Source of the DNA: Sinonovacula constricta
Taxonomy: Eukaryota > Mollusca > Bivalvia > Cardiida > Solecurtidae
NCBI GenBank assembly: GCA_007844125.1
Contig: CM017556.1
Span: 20,249,607-20,313,606, forward strand
Length of the DNA: 64,000 nucleotides
Direction of reading: 5' to 3'
The notes beneath the pieces were generated by a model. It did not search any database and was not told the DNA's origin. It worked only from the letters and a program-made list of their open reading frames with translations. The position numbers were made by a program, and so were the translations under genes. This document shows, in pieces, positions 13,359-25,300 of the stretch; position 1 is the stretch's first letter; each line of letters starts with the position of its first letter.

Positions 13359-13384
13359 GTCACGTGACTGATTTGTTTATAATC
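13359..13384. promoter_or_regulatory. Extended E-box module, copy 1
   Basis: Contains the perfect 10-bp palindrome GTCACGTGAC followed by TGATTTGTTTATAATCG. The same block recurs at 13751 with one base changed, each preceded by a CCCGC-type motif. GTCACGTGAC matches the CLEAR/E-box type bound by MITF/TFE bHLH-zip factors in animals; the role here is inferred. Confidence 0.35.
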
Positions 13385-13750
13385 GTAGCCTCCTGTATTT
13401 AGGTCTAGATTTCAAGACAAAAAACCGAAGTCAGTTAGCTTATTAAACTAACAACACACCACAAACGTTACGAAAAATGCATTATCTGAAGTTAACGATA
13501 AAAAACCTTCTAGTTCTAATGCAGTTATGATCAGCTTCCGCCACAACTGAAGTAGTGTCAACAATGAAATGCACAAGGCCCACGTAACTTAAGAGACTGA
13601 AACAGTTACAATCCTAATTTTTACGTCGATCGCAACAATGCATTAACATAAATATTTGCCAACTTATTTACGGACCTTGAAAGCTGAGCAGAAACTCGTT
13701 CAAAAGCACTCCGATCTATCCAAAATGACGACCAACGCTATCTCCCGCTT

Positions 13751-13777
13751 GTCACGTGACTGATTTGTTTGTAATCG
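13751..13777. promoter_or_regulatory. Extended E-box module, copy 2
   Basis: GTCACGTGAC followed by TGATTTGTTTGTAATCG, near identical to the copy at 13359. The two modules are 392 bp apart and both follow related sequence beginning AAAATG, so they may derive from a local duplication or a repeat. Confidence 0.35.
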
Positions 13778-14004
13778 TTCTTTTAATATCCTTTCATATT
13801 TGTTCGAAAAACAACATTACATTGTTTCCTTGTTTTTATTTGTCGCATTTCCTTACAAAGGTTCTCATTCCTTCGTAATATTTGTGTTTTCTAAAAACGC
13901 ACTACTTCTTATGCCGCACAACTACTTGAATACGCTCTCGTGGTCGCAATGATACACCCGATGTTAAAAACCGCGCGTCGCTGAGTTCACAGCATCGTTA
14001 CTTA

Positions 14005-14028
14005 AGACTGGCGCATGCGCACCAGTCT
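14005..14028. promoter_or_regulatory. Near-perfect palindrome with an NRF-1-type core
   Basis: AGACTGG, then the core GCGCATGCGC (14011-14020, counted to include overlapping bases), then CCAGTCT. The core matches the known animal NRF-1 consensus. It lies about 2.2 kb upstream of coding exon 1 in a locally GC-richer stretch, so it could mark an alternative promoter or an enhancer. Binding is inferred from the motif only. Confidence 0.4.
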
Positions 14029-14232
14029 AAAAACGGAAATAAGAACAACAACAAAACAAATCGGCAAGGGCATGATTCATTTCCAGATGTGAAGACTAAG
14101 GGCTAATAATTCTCCTATGGTATTAATTTGTTTTGTATATCGTCTCTCCAAAAAGTATTTAATTTTATCCGCAGTAAAAGCTATTTTACTGCTACTTTTT
14201 CTTGAAAAGCATGACGTGAAAGTCTAGCATTT

Positions 14233-14420
14233 TACTACACCCAGTCACACCATTATAACATGAAAGCTACCGGTCGAGGATCTAACCAATACTTGATTGA
14301 TGGTAAGTGGGGGCTATAGAACTACCCACCAACGTCTTAAATATTTGTGGACCTTGGATCGAACACAGGTCCTCACGTGTCTGAAGCCGACGCTCTACCT
14401 GTTGCGCTTCCTGGACCCGT
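14233..14420 (-). repeat. Degraded SINE S1 copy, reverse orientation
   Basis: The minus strand reads GGGTCCAGGAAGCGCAACAG, then GTAGAGCGTCGGCT and a B-box-like GTTCGATCC, then the body remnant that on the plus strand reads ACACCCAGTCACACCATTATA. This matches the S1 head and body but is shorter and diverged. Confidence 0.7.
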
Positions 14421-15890
14421 CGCTGCCTCCTGTGTACATGTAGGAGGCTGCAAAAGATAACACAACCAGACAGACTTTCTAGTAAATAAAAATAAATTCA
14501 GAAGCCCCATTTCTCTCCTTGTCTTTAATCTTCCGGTGGGGGATAATGCTTTCTAACAGATAACGTTTATACGTACAATCGTAACCGTATCTGTTGAGTT
14601 CAGCTCAGCCACATAGGCTTATCAGCACGGTAGTTAGCGGGAGCTTCAGTCTGAGGGTTGGTCATAGCGTGTTCTGACATTTGTAGTATCATAGATATTC
14701 TTACAGAACAAGTTAGGATTAGAACCCTTCAGCCAGCTCCCATGGTGGCAACACTTGGTTTTTGGCAAACCGCACGTAACACGATGATGTATGACATAAG
14801 TGCTGGGTAATATGAAAGGAGAAATATGTTCATTGATATGGATACAGGGAAACTGAGCGGCGGATAAGTGTAACATGATTATAATATAGCGACAGATACG
14901 GGGGAAGCCATATTTCAATTTATTATATAATTAAAAAAATATATTTAAAACAAGTTATAAAACGATATACAGTATGGATGAACTATTCATTGTGAAACAA
15001 CGTGGTTAATTAATGAATTTCATTGGTGAATAATTTGTAGCAAATTGTTGACAAAAGAATACTGAAGACATTGACCTATTTAAAAGCTACGACGTGCAGT
15101 TCCCATTATTAAATGCCTGACTTCATTCAAGAAAAAAGATACGTATGTTTGCCACCTTTTCTAATGTTAACAAGAAGTGTTATGGTATAACCTAAAAAGA
15201 CAGATACAAATATAAACATTCACAGTAAAGATAGATATTCGACTTCTGCCCTGAAGCTTTTTTTTATTATCTAAATAAAATATAGTACAAATATAATATT
15301 GCTTTAGGTGATAGAAATAGAAACCATTGTAGACATGCCTTTGGTCCTGCAGTGGTGTTTTCGCGGGGGAGATATCTTACTTTACTATAAGCCAAGCTGT
15401 AGATGTTGTGGCCTTCTATACGTCCCATGATATGTGCCGACAAAGAATGCTATTAAGGTCTAATTTGCTAGATCTCAACAAGGGCCTAAAGGTTTTAAGA
15501 CCCTCGCAACGTACACATCTACAATCTCAACAATCTCGAGCTCTCCTCAACGACCTCTGAACGTTTTGTTTTGACATTCCACTTCTTTGAAAATCAAAAG
15601 GACGTTATCTTAGTCTTAACTTTACTGGAGGTCTGTAATTTGTAAACTGCTAACGGATATAAATCAGGAAGAAAGTGAATGGACTTCAACTTAAAATCAC
15701 ATCGGAGCAAGTGTGTATGTGTGTTATACGGGTTATTTGCGTATGTGAACCCGAGTTAATTACCTTTCCTTGATTGATTAGCAATTGGTTTTCAATGTAT
15801 ACGTGGAAAGGCCAGTGCGGGTGTATCGCATTCCTGTCAGTAATGTGTTTCCACTCAAGCATCTTTCACCGGAGTCCTGGATTCAACTTA
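14421..15890. other. Non-coding region upstream of the RERG-like gene
   Basis: No supported coding frame. The last 200 bp may contain the core promoter (see the TATA-like box). Confidence 0.35.
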
Positions 15891-15898
15891 ATATAAAT
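15891..15898 (+). promoter_or_regulatory. TATA-like box upstream of RERG-like exon 1
   Basis: ATATAAAT about 300 bp upstream of the start codon. A transcription start near 15920 would give a 5' UTR of about 275 bp. An upstream non-coding exon cannot be excluded. Weak, because TATA-like words are frequent here. Confidence 0.25.
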
Positions 15899-16195
15899 AC
15901 ACTAACACGTGCTGGGATACTGGTTACCTGAGTGATGGTGGGAATAAATAAAAATCTAAACTAAAGCTGAAACATTAATATTTTAAACATGTTCACCTTA
16001 GAGATATTATGCTAAATGATGCAAGGTTGATTGGCGACGGATAGGAAGATACATACGTTTAAGAAACTTTTGAATGGATGCCAGCTTTTAATTGCTATTT
16101 AATTAGGCTTAATGCAAATTTGTAAAGGCGTAAAGTGTTTATAAATTGGTGATTTTTCTGGAATCGGTTTATTGGTTCGTATAAAGTGTGACAAA

Positions 16196-16337
16196 ATGAA
16201 TGCTGGCAAGCCGGGTTTAGGCATGAATGGTACCCGTGTTGTTAATAATGGATCACGTCCGAGGCAGCCAAACACGGAAAAGGATTATAACTGTTGTAGG
16301 ATTGTACTTCTCGGACAAGCTGGAGTCGGAAAAACAG
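16196..16337 (+). CDS. RERG-like GTPase coding exon 1 (N-terminus and P-loop)
   Basis: Encodes residues 1-47 plus the first base of codon 48. The ATG at 16196 has A at -3 and is the first in-frame ATG after an in-frame TAA at 16142. A second Met lies at residue 10. The first 33 residues are polar, Gly/Asn/Arg-rich and probably disordered. The first beta strand, CCRIVLLG, and the P-loop GQAGVGKT follow. Ala42 occupies the Ras Gly12 position, which RERG proteins also have. The exon ends AAACAG before GTAATT, a normal 5' splice site in phase 1. Confidence 0.88.
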
Positions 16338-19300
16338 GTAATTACATTAATTACGTATTTAATATTTGATTTGCTTTTGTCGGTATTGTCTTTGTTGCTG
16401 CTGTTGAGAAATTAGTGAGGATGACGACTGTTGTTAGATGATGAAATGTGTAATGCTTAAGTACCTGCAATGTACAATGTAGCTACCTCATTTATCAACG
16501 AATGCCGTTATGTTTGCTATATATGGTATACAGCAAATTACGCCGTTGCTTTCATGTTAGCAAATTACGTCGTTGCTTTCATGTTTTTGTTGTATATCTT
16601 TTGTTCAGTTAGCATTTATACACATTTTTATCACCAGTGTTTGCTGCCATTTTCTGGTAGTAATACGGCACAGGTGTAAACATGGAGTATCTTATGTTTA
16701 CACCTATAAATACTGACTTATTACGCAAATGGGCTTGTTATTATAATCAGTAGAATTTGTTTGATAAACACATGGCTCATATGCTGGACATTATAGAGAA
16801 CACCTGTGTGAACCGATCTGTTCGTGACAGATCTAATAAACATCCGATACTATAAACAACACTTTACTGATATGGAAGGAAACAGTAAGGAAATTGTAGG
16901 GAAATTGTAAAGAAAACAGCTGATATGGAAGGAAATTGCAAGGGCAATGGTAAGGAAACACAACTGATATCGAAGAGAATTGTGTGGAAAAACACTCAGT
17001 GGTTATTCGGATAAAACTTTGTAACGAAAGGTTATCGTGCGTATCGTGCCGATGTGTATAAGTAGAAAGACATTTTATATGTTTTTTTTTAACATTTTAC
17101 AATTTTATAATCAGAGCGCAAGATTTAAATTCGTACTGAACATATAGTTCCGTAAAAATTGTTACAGACATCCTACAACCCTAATACGTATATCTTTGTG
17201 TGCTGCTATCATATAACCAAACCATGACCAATCCGGAGCATGCTGAAGAGTAATTTTGTCTTGGAAATAGTTTTAATAAGACATATTACTCATTAAGGGT
17301 TTTTTATTCGGAACTTTGTGGAGGAAAACCTATTTAAGGTAATAGAGACAAGGCCTATTACTAACTCTGATTAATAATGCCTTAGATTTGCATGGGTTTT
17401 TTCATATAAACGGCGATTTTAGATTTCCGTTGTGTAATTACCATCTGTGTATATGCATCATAGTTAACAAGTTTTAGAATCATCCGACATATGCTTTGTA
17501 CTTCTTGACCAAGCATGCGTGTATAATGGAATGTTTACTTGTAATCTCAATAAGGTAGATCACGCATAACCATACCGCGGTTAAAAACCAATATGTTGTA
17601 AGTTTCGATGAAATTTATGTTTTTTGCGTAATACTCAATCACTCAATTCAACGACCAAAAGAAGAGCAACATAAAACAAGAACAAACAAGAAGTACAAAG
17701 CATATGTCGAATGATTCTAAAACTTGTTAACCATGATGCATATACACAGATGGTATTCACACAACGGAAATCTAAAATCACCGTTTATATGAAAAACCCA
17801 TGCAAATCTAAGGCATTATTAAACAGAGTTAGTAATAAGCCTTGTCTCTATTACCTTAAATAGGTTTTCCTCCACAAAGTGCTGAATAAAAAAACCTTTT
17901 AATGATTAATATGTCTTATTTAAACTATTTACAAGACAAAATTACTCTTCAGAATGCTCCGGATTGGTCATGGTTTGGTTATATAATGGCGCTTTGTCTC
18001 ATCCGAATAATTCAAGTAAAATAACGAGAAAATATACAAGTTGCGATGCTCAACTGAGGTCCATAAATAATTAAAAAGGCATGATATTTCTTTAATTTTA
18101 ACGATATATCAGATCAACCGAACTTTCCCCCTTAATATATACACCACACGATCCTGTCTGATGCTTGACTGTTTCTGCATGGCTTAAACAACACATGCAC
18201 CTGACATTTTCGGAAAAAATCTCTAGACGCAGAATGACCGGTTATTTAATTTATATCTTTTATTGGCAGTATTTTACGGAATCTACACGTGGCTAAGTGG
18301 AAATATAATTTTTCTAAGTGGAATATAATTTCCTATGTACGGGTCTGAACACAACAGACACATTGTACTTCTAATTAAACGCGTATTAATTTAACAAACA
18401 ATTATAACTTGATAAATAACAACTAAAACTTGTAAAAAACTGCATTTTCAATGATACGTCGTGAAAAATTTCTTTAAAATCGGAATTCATTAAAGGAATT
18501 TGGAATTTAAAATTAAAATAAACTTAACGTAGTTTTTTAATTCTAAAAGTGTTACACAAATGGTTATATATGATAATGATAATATGTAAGAGAAACTTCT
18601 TAAGGTTTTAATCTGAAGACAATATGTTGGATAAATAAACCTTCTCCTTTGATACGCAGCTATTTACTGATTCTTGACGAATCCCACGTGCATTTTATAA
18701 CACTTGACATTTTCTGCAGAAGATATACCAGAGTATATCTAGACTTTGATAGACCGCGTACAACGAGACCTATCTGTTCCTAGGCGAAGTCACGGTTCAC
18801 ATGCAATTTATGGGTTATTATTTGTATTAGGCGAATAAATGCGCGTTAAATGTCATAAAATGCCATACTGAAATAACTGAATGCTTTATTAGACAATTGT
18901 TGTGTATAGATCGCATTGAGTATTTTTATTTATTTACATAATTAGTTCACATCCAACTTGAGAGGAACAAATAAATTAATTTATATTCAATGAATTGTAC
19001 ATTAAATAACATATAAACCATAACAAAACATACATGTTCAGAAAATAGTATTTATAGAATAGTATTTGTAATTTGTAACCAAGCCCACTATCAATCAGGA
19101 TAGACCGGACCTGGTAGCGCAATCGGTAGAGCGTCGGCTCCAAGTACGGGAGGCCCCGGGTTCGATCCCGGGCCGCGACATACCAAAGTCGTTAAAAATG
19201 GTAGTGGTATAGCTCTCTTGATCAAGCAAATACATGTATAAGGGTAGTTCCACGACTGGTTGGCCCGGTTTCAGGATAATGTGACTGGGTGTGGTATCAT

Positions 19301-22300
19301 GCCAGGTGTTCACGGCATGCTATACACAGTGAAGGCAGCACTATATCTGCTTCAACTGGACACCGTCTCCAGATAACTGAAATACTGTTGGTGGGACGAT
19401 AAACCCAATAAACAAACAAACAATCAGGATAATAAAATGACTACACTCTGTCAGATTGGGAGGCCTGTGATGGTCCAAACCCCACATTTTGTGACGCCAT
19501 ATACGTATGGATCGCTTGTCTTATATACGCCGACATATCCTACAGCTTCTCTGTTGACGCCGGCTTATCAAGAACTCCCAGCCAGTGTACACTGATGTTC
19601 CCTGTGATAGCAATCTAGTTTACAAAGATGTTCCTCGATGTTATTATTATATCTTCTTCCGCACAAAAGTGACAGGCCCATTCAGCGAAGGAACCAGATT
19701 ACAAAAACATTCGCGAATAACGGTCTTATCATCTCCGGATAAACTGCAATTAGAAAACAGACGATTGATGGCGCCGTGTGTTATCGTTCGTACGTTTCCG
19801 TGCATATTCGGTTTTATCTTAACATTTTCCAAAAAAAAGGACATCGCTAAATGTTACTTGCAACTAATTTAAATGCAACCAAATTATTTAGAAACTGATA
19901 TACCTCAAAACGTCGTGTACAGTTATTACACGTTTAAGCACCATGTAATTAGCTACTTAACTAGTGTAACAGGTCCTTGTTCTGGCTCGGCTACAGGTGG
20001 TTATAAGCGATAAATAAACGGAGAAAATACTTTTAACAGATCTACTCTCTCCTCAACATGTAAGTCGAATTTCCACAGTTTATACACACAAATGTATGAT
20101 TGGCTGTATACCTGAAAAAATATACGTATGCCGGTAGTTTAGAAACAAAAAAATGTTGGAGATACATTTTGTTTTGGTGGTTTGGATTGTTTTTAGATGT
20201 AATTATTGGATAGACTCTATTAAGACGTTTCGGGATAAACGTTTATGTTGCCGAGGCTTTTATCTTTGGTACATACTGTATATATGTTGATAGTTCATTA
20301 CATAAAAGTTTTTTTGGTTATTTACAATATTCTTTTATCAATTTTAACTCCCGGTGCAGGTGCTTGCTGGTAGTTGTCGCACTTTGACGGACATTTTTAT
20401 TTACACTGTTTTTGAGAAAAATCTTCAGGACGTGCGAAGCTGGAGCACTCCACAAACCAGGTTTAAGCACCCCAGTAGGTCCTTTTGCAACCTTTTTCTT
20501 TTTGTGTGTTATGTCTTGTCTCTGTGTTTTTGTCACTTTTACATTTACACATATATACAGGCATTTGTCTAGCGGTAGATTAAATTTAATTACATGTGTT
20601 AATTCTTACAGGACCTGTTCTTATTTTCTTACTTAAAATGCGTTTTAGACTTTTGTGTCGATCTCTGCTCACTTTGCAATCAGTATTAAACATTTATTAA
20701 GCCAGAGTAAGTATCTAAAATATAAAATGAAGACAGTAAATGACAAAATAGTTATAAAACAATATTTGTGGGAAGGAGCATTGCAATCAATTATGCTTGA
20801 ATATAATTCAACGGCTGAATGCACATTTTACAAGTGGTTACATGTACGCCACTGAGGCAGTAATTTTGACAAACATGTTCATGTATTACTAAAATAGTAC
20901 CAGTTCGTTGCCGAAACGATACATACTCGTTTGTCACAACTACACCCAGCAGAAATTTGGCAATAGTTCACAGTCTGACAATGTTCTATCTTCCATGAGT
21001 TAAGGTAGATCATCAAGGTAAACAGGACAACACGTACACTTTCGATGTACTGACTAACGCCAGTGCCTTCAACCGATTCTATAGTTTATTCGTTTATTTT
21101 TATTTAGTGTTATTTTCTTACCAACAATCGTTCAGTTATCCTCAGTGTCCTCTTGGAGCAAATATATGTTTGCCTTCAATGATTATATCATGCCTGAAAC
21201 ACTTGACATGATGTCACACCCAGTCACATTATCCTGACTCCAGGTCATCAATCGTGGAGCTAACCTTATACATAGTGTTTGCTTGAGAGTGAGAAAGACT
21301 TACTATAACCATTTTAACGATTTTGGCATGTCGCAACCCGAGCCAGAACCCGCCTTTACCTCTCGTACCTGAAGATGATGCTCTTACCAATTCTACCGAT
21401 TGTGCGTCCAGGTCAGGCATGATAGTTGAAGAAAATAACGGTTATAGGCAAAAAGTAAACTGTAATGAATTTACTGGATGTGTTTCGGAAAATATTTATT
21501 ATTAAAATAAATTATGAAACACAAAGATAACAACAGTCATCAATTAATTCAAAGTTTGTGTCGATAATTTTAAATGATAAATTAATGCTTCTCTTGCTTC
21601 CATTTTGACATTTCTTTATACATGCATTACACATATTCAATACAGAGGAGTAACATGAAAAAGAAATCTGCATTTGTCTTTTCCTTTATCATTTAACAAA
21701 AGCTCGGTAAAAAGTCTACAATAAGCTCATTAAAACCTGCCGTTTCCCTAGCGCCATCTAAAAACATCTACCGAGCTTTCCCTTCAGTATATTTTTCAAA
21801 TCAAAGGATAAATACCAACACCGTGCGCGTAGGGTCGCTATGATATAACACCTTGACCCATTAGAATGTCGATCTATGTCCCGGTCGGGGCGAGAACATG
21901 TTTTGCAGCTGACATACAAGTGTCAGTGGTTCTACCCAGACAAATATATTACACATATTATAGCATAACGATGCCATTATAATTGTGTTAGTGAAATGTC
22001 ACAAAAACAATACCAGTGTTCTGGGTCCTTCGGCTTAAAGATAAAACAGTATTATAGTTACAACTGCAATTTACACCGTTTTGATAGTGTGTCAACGTGG
22101 AACAAGAGTTAAACTTCTACAAAAATGTGTTTAGCATACTCATCCAGCTGCTCTATTTACTAATAATAGTTCATTTCTAAATAACAAAGATGTGGTATTA
22201 TTTTTGTATTTAAAATCGTTCCCTAACAAGTTATATCTTTTATTAAGGTGTACTGTATACGAGGGTGGCCTAGTTGGAGTTCACGAATGTTTAATCATAA

Positions 22301-25300
22301 ATTTCATACAACTTTCTCCATTATTGTTGTGCTTCACATTGAACTGCTTTGTGCTTTTGTTAACACTTTTAATTAAAGACCCGTTTGGCAAATGTGAAGA
22401 TACTTAAAATAAATATAAAACTAACGTTAACATCCACAATTGTTGGCACACAAACCGCCCGTTTGTATTTTTTTTTATTTGTTGTTATATAAGTTTGAAA
22501 AGACGAAACACTTGTTCACTGCCTTATGCCAGTAAATGAGCTCTCTGTTCAGTGTATGAGTAGGTAATAAAACATATAAAGCAGAGAGTTTTTAAAGAAA
22601 GGTTATAAATAGCTCAATTGGTAGTGCGTCGGCTTGCGGATCGGGAGGTCGCGGGTTTAAAGTTGGTAGTAGTGGCTTCCTTCCTAACGCTCGGGGCTAA
22701 AAAGACAGCATTACGCCTGACACGTCGATGTCAGTATAATGGACCGGCCGGGTTCAGTCCCTGGGCACCTTATAAGTGCCCCGGCTATGATAGAATTGTC
22801 GCTGCACAGTATCGGCAAAAATGACAGCAAATCCCAATCCCATATATACCAAGTGAGAGACATTGCCTGGATCGTGGTATTTTAGATGTTTAAATTTAAA
22901 ACTGTTGTTTAATATTCACAGTAGAATTAGCAAAACACTTATGTAACAAGCTCACGTTTGACATTGTTATATATCGGTTGTGTAAAGTTAAGCTAAGACA
23001 AATGTTTACTTTTTGTGTCTGTAGCAAAACTTTGCTTTATTCAATAAGTGTAATGGGCTAACTTTAGAGGTTCTGCGAGTGACCGGTTTGTTTCATTTAT
23101 GACGGGGATATACACCAAATCTGTCAAAGTGGTGAGTTTCTCATGATTTCTTGCTCCATTTGTGGTGTCGCTGGAACCATGCTAGTCGCTTGTAGAACGT
23201 GTGATGACAAAGTCTCCCTGGAGGTCTTCAAATGCATAACCTTCCACATCTTAAAAGCGGTGAAAGTGAAAGCAAACGTAATTCGGTACAGGAACCAGAT
23301 AACAATTATATCCACAAATAATGTCCTTATCTTTTTTCCTTTTCACTTACTTAACAAACTGACACTGCACGGCGCAGTATGTTATCGCCCGTACGCTCTT
23401 CCTCGCACTTTCAGTTCTGGGTTATCTAAACGTCCTTAAACACAAACGATGCTAATAACCAAGTCGTCACAGTCAAATGCAGGCGAAGTAGAAACCAAAA
23501 TTTATGAAAACGGCAGTATCAAAAGTTATCATTCGCTAAAACAGAATGTAATTAGACAGCAAATTAGTTAAACAATCGTCCGAGGATCTGTTAAAGTAGC
23601 TATGTCTGACAAAAAAGGACAGGCAGATAATACAACTGAGAGATCTATTGTGTCTCCTCTTTAAAGATGTCTTACAACTTTGTTTGTTGACTAACATAGA
23701 TTTAAAATCTTTATTCTAAGCTGTTCTTTTCACAATCTTTATAAGTTAGTTAAATGAATAGCTATTGCAGTGGACGAAACATTTTTCATGTTTTAAGAGT
23801 AATAAAAATACTTAATTATTAAACTTAATTATTCGACTGGATGATTCTTTTATGCAAGAAATATGCGATTTGACGCTTAATGCCACTTCAAATATCCAAT
23901 AATTTTCTGTGCAATGCGTTCAACTATTTAACTATTTTTAATTGAAATGATAATTAAAGGGATATTGGCACAGAGCTGAATGTTCTACATATTGCAGAAC
24001 TCTGTTTTATCGCTACCGACGGAGCGAGGACAATTTAATTTTTAATAATGGATTACACAAAAGGCACTAAACAGCTGTGGGATTTACATTATTGTTAAGT
24101 TTAACTAGTAGTTTTATTTCAAACTACTGTCTCATTTGGAAGTTTTAGGTTGCCGAGGCTTTTATCTATTGTACATATTGTACATCGTATAGTAGTTCAG
24201 TGATAAGACACATACAAGCTATATGGCAAGGCCATAGAACCAGCTTCCTGTTCTAAATATTTCGATGTGGACTTTAATTCAGATCTCTTTTTTAATAGCA
24301 TATTTTTGAAATTTGAGCGTATCACAATAATATATTAGGCTTTCTCATAAGATATTATACAACTCCCCAATGACAGAATAAGCTTGCATGACCCTTGCCT
24401 ACCTACAGTTGGGGTAAGCCTCTATCGTGGTCTTTATTTACAACAACAAATAAAAGGATATTGTAAATTTGATTATGTAAATTAAAAAAAAATGAGTAGC
24501 ACGTTGGGTTAAATTGGATTTATATGCGTTACATAGATGTTAAATAAATGCGAACTGTTGAGCATCGCAGATGAGTTTGCATGCTTGTAATTTATAATAC
24601 GATTCAACATAACCCAAAACCTGAAGCCATAAAGTTATCACTATATATCAAGGCCTTAACAGAACCAGCAGACACCAGCATCCCTATTACTTATCGAATG
24701 TAAATGCCATCTCCCCGAAATTTCATACAATTTTCATTTGTTAGCACACGGTTTAGTCCCTCTACAACAGTCTCACCATATTACTCATTGATGACATGAC
24801 CTTATTTAGCATGCCAGTGTCTCAAATACACTTCTAAACAAAGCATTGAATGTTCCTACCTTGTTCTTCAATACAAATTCAAGATGGGGATTTAGAATAC
24901 CTATACTTAAGATTTAAAATATCCATTGTTTTCAATTTGACTAATATTATATTAAATTAATACTATTAAAGAATGCAACTTGCAATGTATGATATCATGC
25001 CTTTTATCCTAAAACAAGTGTAAGCAGTAAGGGAGATAGAGTTAGAAAGGATAATTTATACAAATTATTGTCCATCTCAGTCATATAGTTTCACTCCCTC
25101 TCGCCTCCCTCGTTTCCCTTTTCGTTTGCCTGTATCTTCCACACTACCTAGATGGATATCCCTTTTAAATAAGAAGCGAGATGTTTCACGTCTTGATGAA
25201 TAATTGATTATATTAAGAACACTTTTTTTTCTGCTAAGAATCCCACCTCAACTTTTGTAATGTAATTTAAACACACGGTAAAATCTTCGCTGTTCTCGGC

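Larger units (their letters stand above)
13100..14232. other. Non-coding upstream region with regulatory-like motifs
   Basis: Holds the two GTCACGTGAC modules and the NRF-1-type palindrome listed separately. No coding frame is supported. Confidence 0.4.

Noticed and set aside
23143..23439. 98-codon frame beginning with paired CxxC motifs, reminiscent of a zinc finger
   Set aside because: The frame runs directly into the R2 repeat, the cysteine spacing fits no known finger class well, and other R2 copies lack it.
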